A program made the position numbers and the translations under genes. Shown here piece after piece: positions 5,069 to 5,102 of a stretch of DNA of 5,102 bases. Numbering within the stretch: position 1 is the first letter of the stretch; every line of letters starts with the position of its first letter. Source of the DNA: Candidatus Woesearchaeota archaeon. GTDB lineage: Archaea; Nanobdellota; Nanobdellia; SCGC-AAA011-G17; GW2011-AR17. Under the pieces are notes generated by a model. The model was not told the DNA's origin. It saw only the letters and a list, made by a program, of their open reading frames with translations, and did no database searches. Location of the stretch: assembly GCA_003694495.1 (NCBI GenBank), contig RFJO01000015.1:1-5102 (forward strand), in the 5' to 3' direction.

Positions 5069-5102
5069 TCATTCCTTAAAAACTACATCATCCACCACAC
5101 CA
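5069..5102 (-). CDS. possible C-terminal end of a minus-strand gene (partial)
   Basis: Reading the minus strand into the window edge, one frame gives GVVDDVVFKE followed by TGA at 5071-5069. The composition suits a protein C-terminus, and the gene would end directly against the stop of the plus-strand ORF with no gap. That matches the tight convergent packing seen at 1965-1976. Ten residues are too few to name a product or exclude chance. Confidence 0.35.
   Translation of the reverse strand, partial: GVVDDVVFKE

Noticed and set aside
1..5102. CRISPR array, transposon ends, phage genes or a defence system
   Set aside because: I found no regularly spaced repeats, transposase motifs, terminal inverted repeats or nuclease/toxin signatures. 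The serine protease and SET genes alone do not make a known defence module.

Overview
This is a compact, AT-rich archaeal segment. The domain is set by ribosomal protein S8e, which occurs in archaea and eukaryotes but not bacteria. It is supported by TATA-box promoters about 26-31 bases upstream of several start codons, a tRNA-His without encoded CCA, and an archaeal-flavoured SerRS with a TSEHPL motif. The low GC, short spacers and small proteins would suit a DPANN-type archaeon (Woesearchaeota, Pacearchaeota or a relative). That placement is an inference from general character, not from a marker I can align here.

Layout. Bases 1-1400 run on the minus strand in the order Tat-lipoprotein serine protease (546-1400), tRNA-His(GTG) (431-502), S8e (1-379; its stop codon lies just outside the window). 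A 120-base divergent promoter region (1401-1520) separates the protease from a plus-strand SET-domain lysine methyltransferase (1521-1976). The 3' end of that gene overlaps the 3' end of minus-strand serS (1965-3239) by 12 bases. A second divergent region (3240-3418) holds the serS promoter, a striking palindrome, and one or two promoters for a small winged-helix DNA-binding protein (3419-3694). This is followed by a PRPP synthetase gene, prs (3730-4809), and a small uncharacterised ORF (4799-5068) that overlaps the prs stop. The last 34 bases look like the C-terminal end of another minus-strand gene. No stretch longer than 300 bases lacks a gene.

Working together. Most of the window is housekeeping: translation (S8e, tRNA-His, SerRS) and nucleotide or histidine precursor supply (PRPP synthetase). 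The less routine parts are the predicted lipid-anchored surface protease, the eukaryote-like SET/post-SET methyltransferase, the small regulator with a candidate operator in its own upstream region, and the unknown protein probably translated together with PRPP synthetase. Expression signals fall into two styles. S8e, SET, serS and prs have a TATA box placed for leaderless or nearly leaderless transcripts. The protease, winged-helix and small overlapping genes have Shine-Dalgarno-like sequences. I see no clear evidence of a phage, transposon, CRISPR array or defence island.
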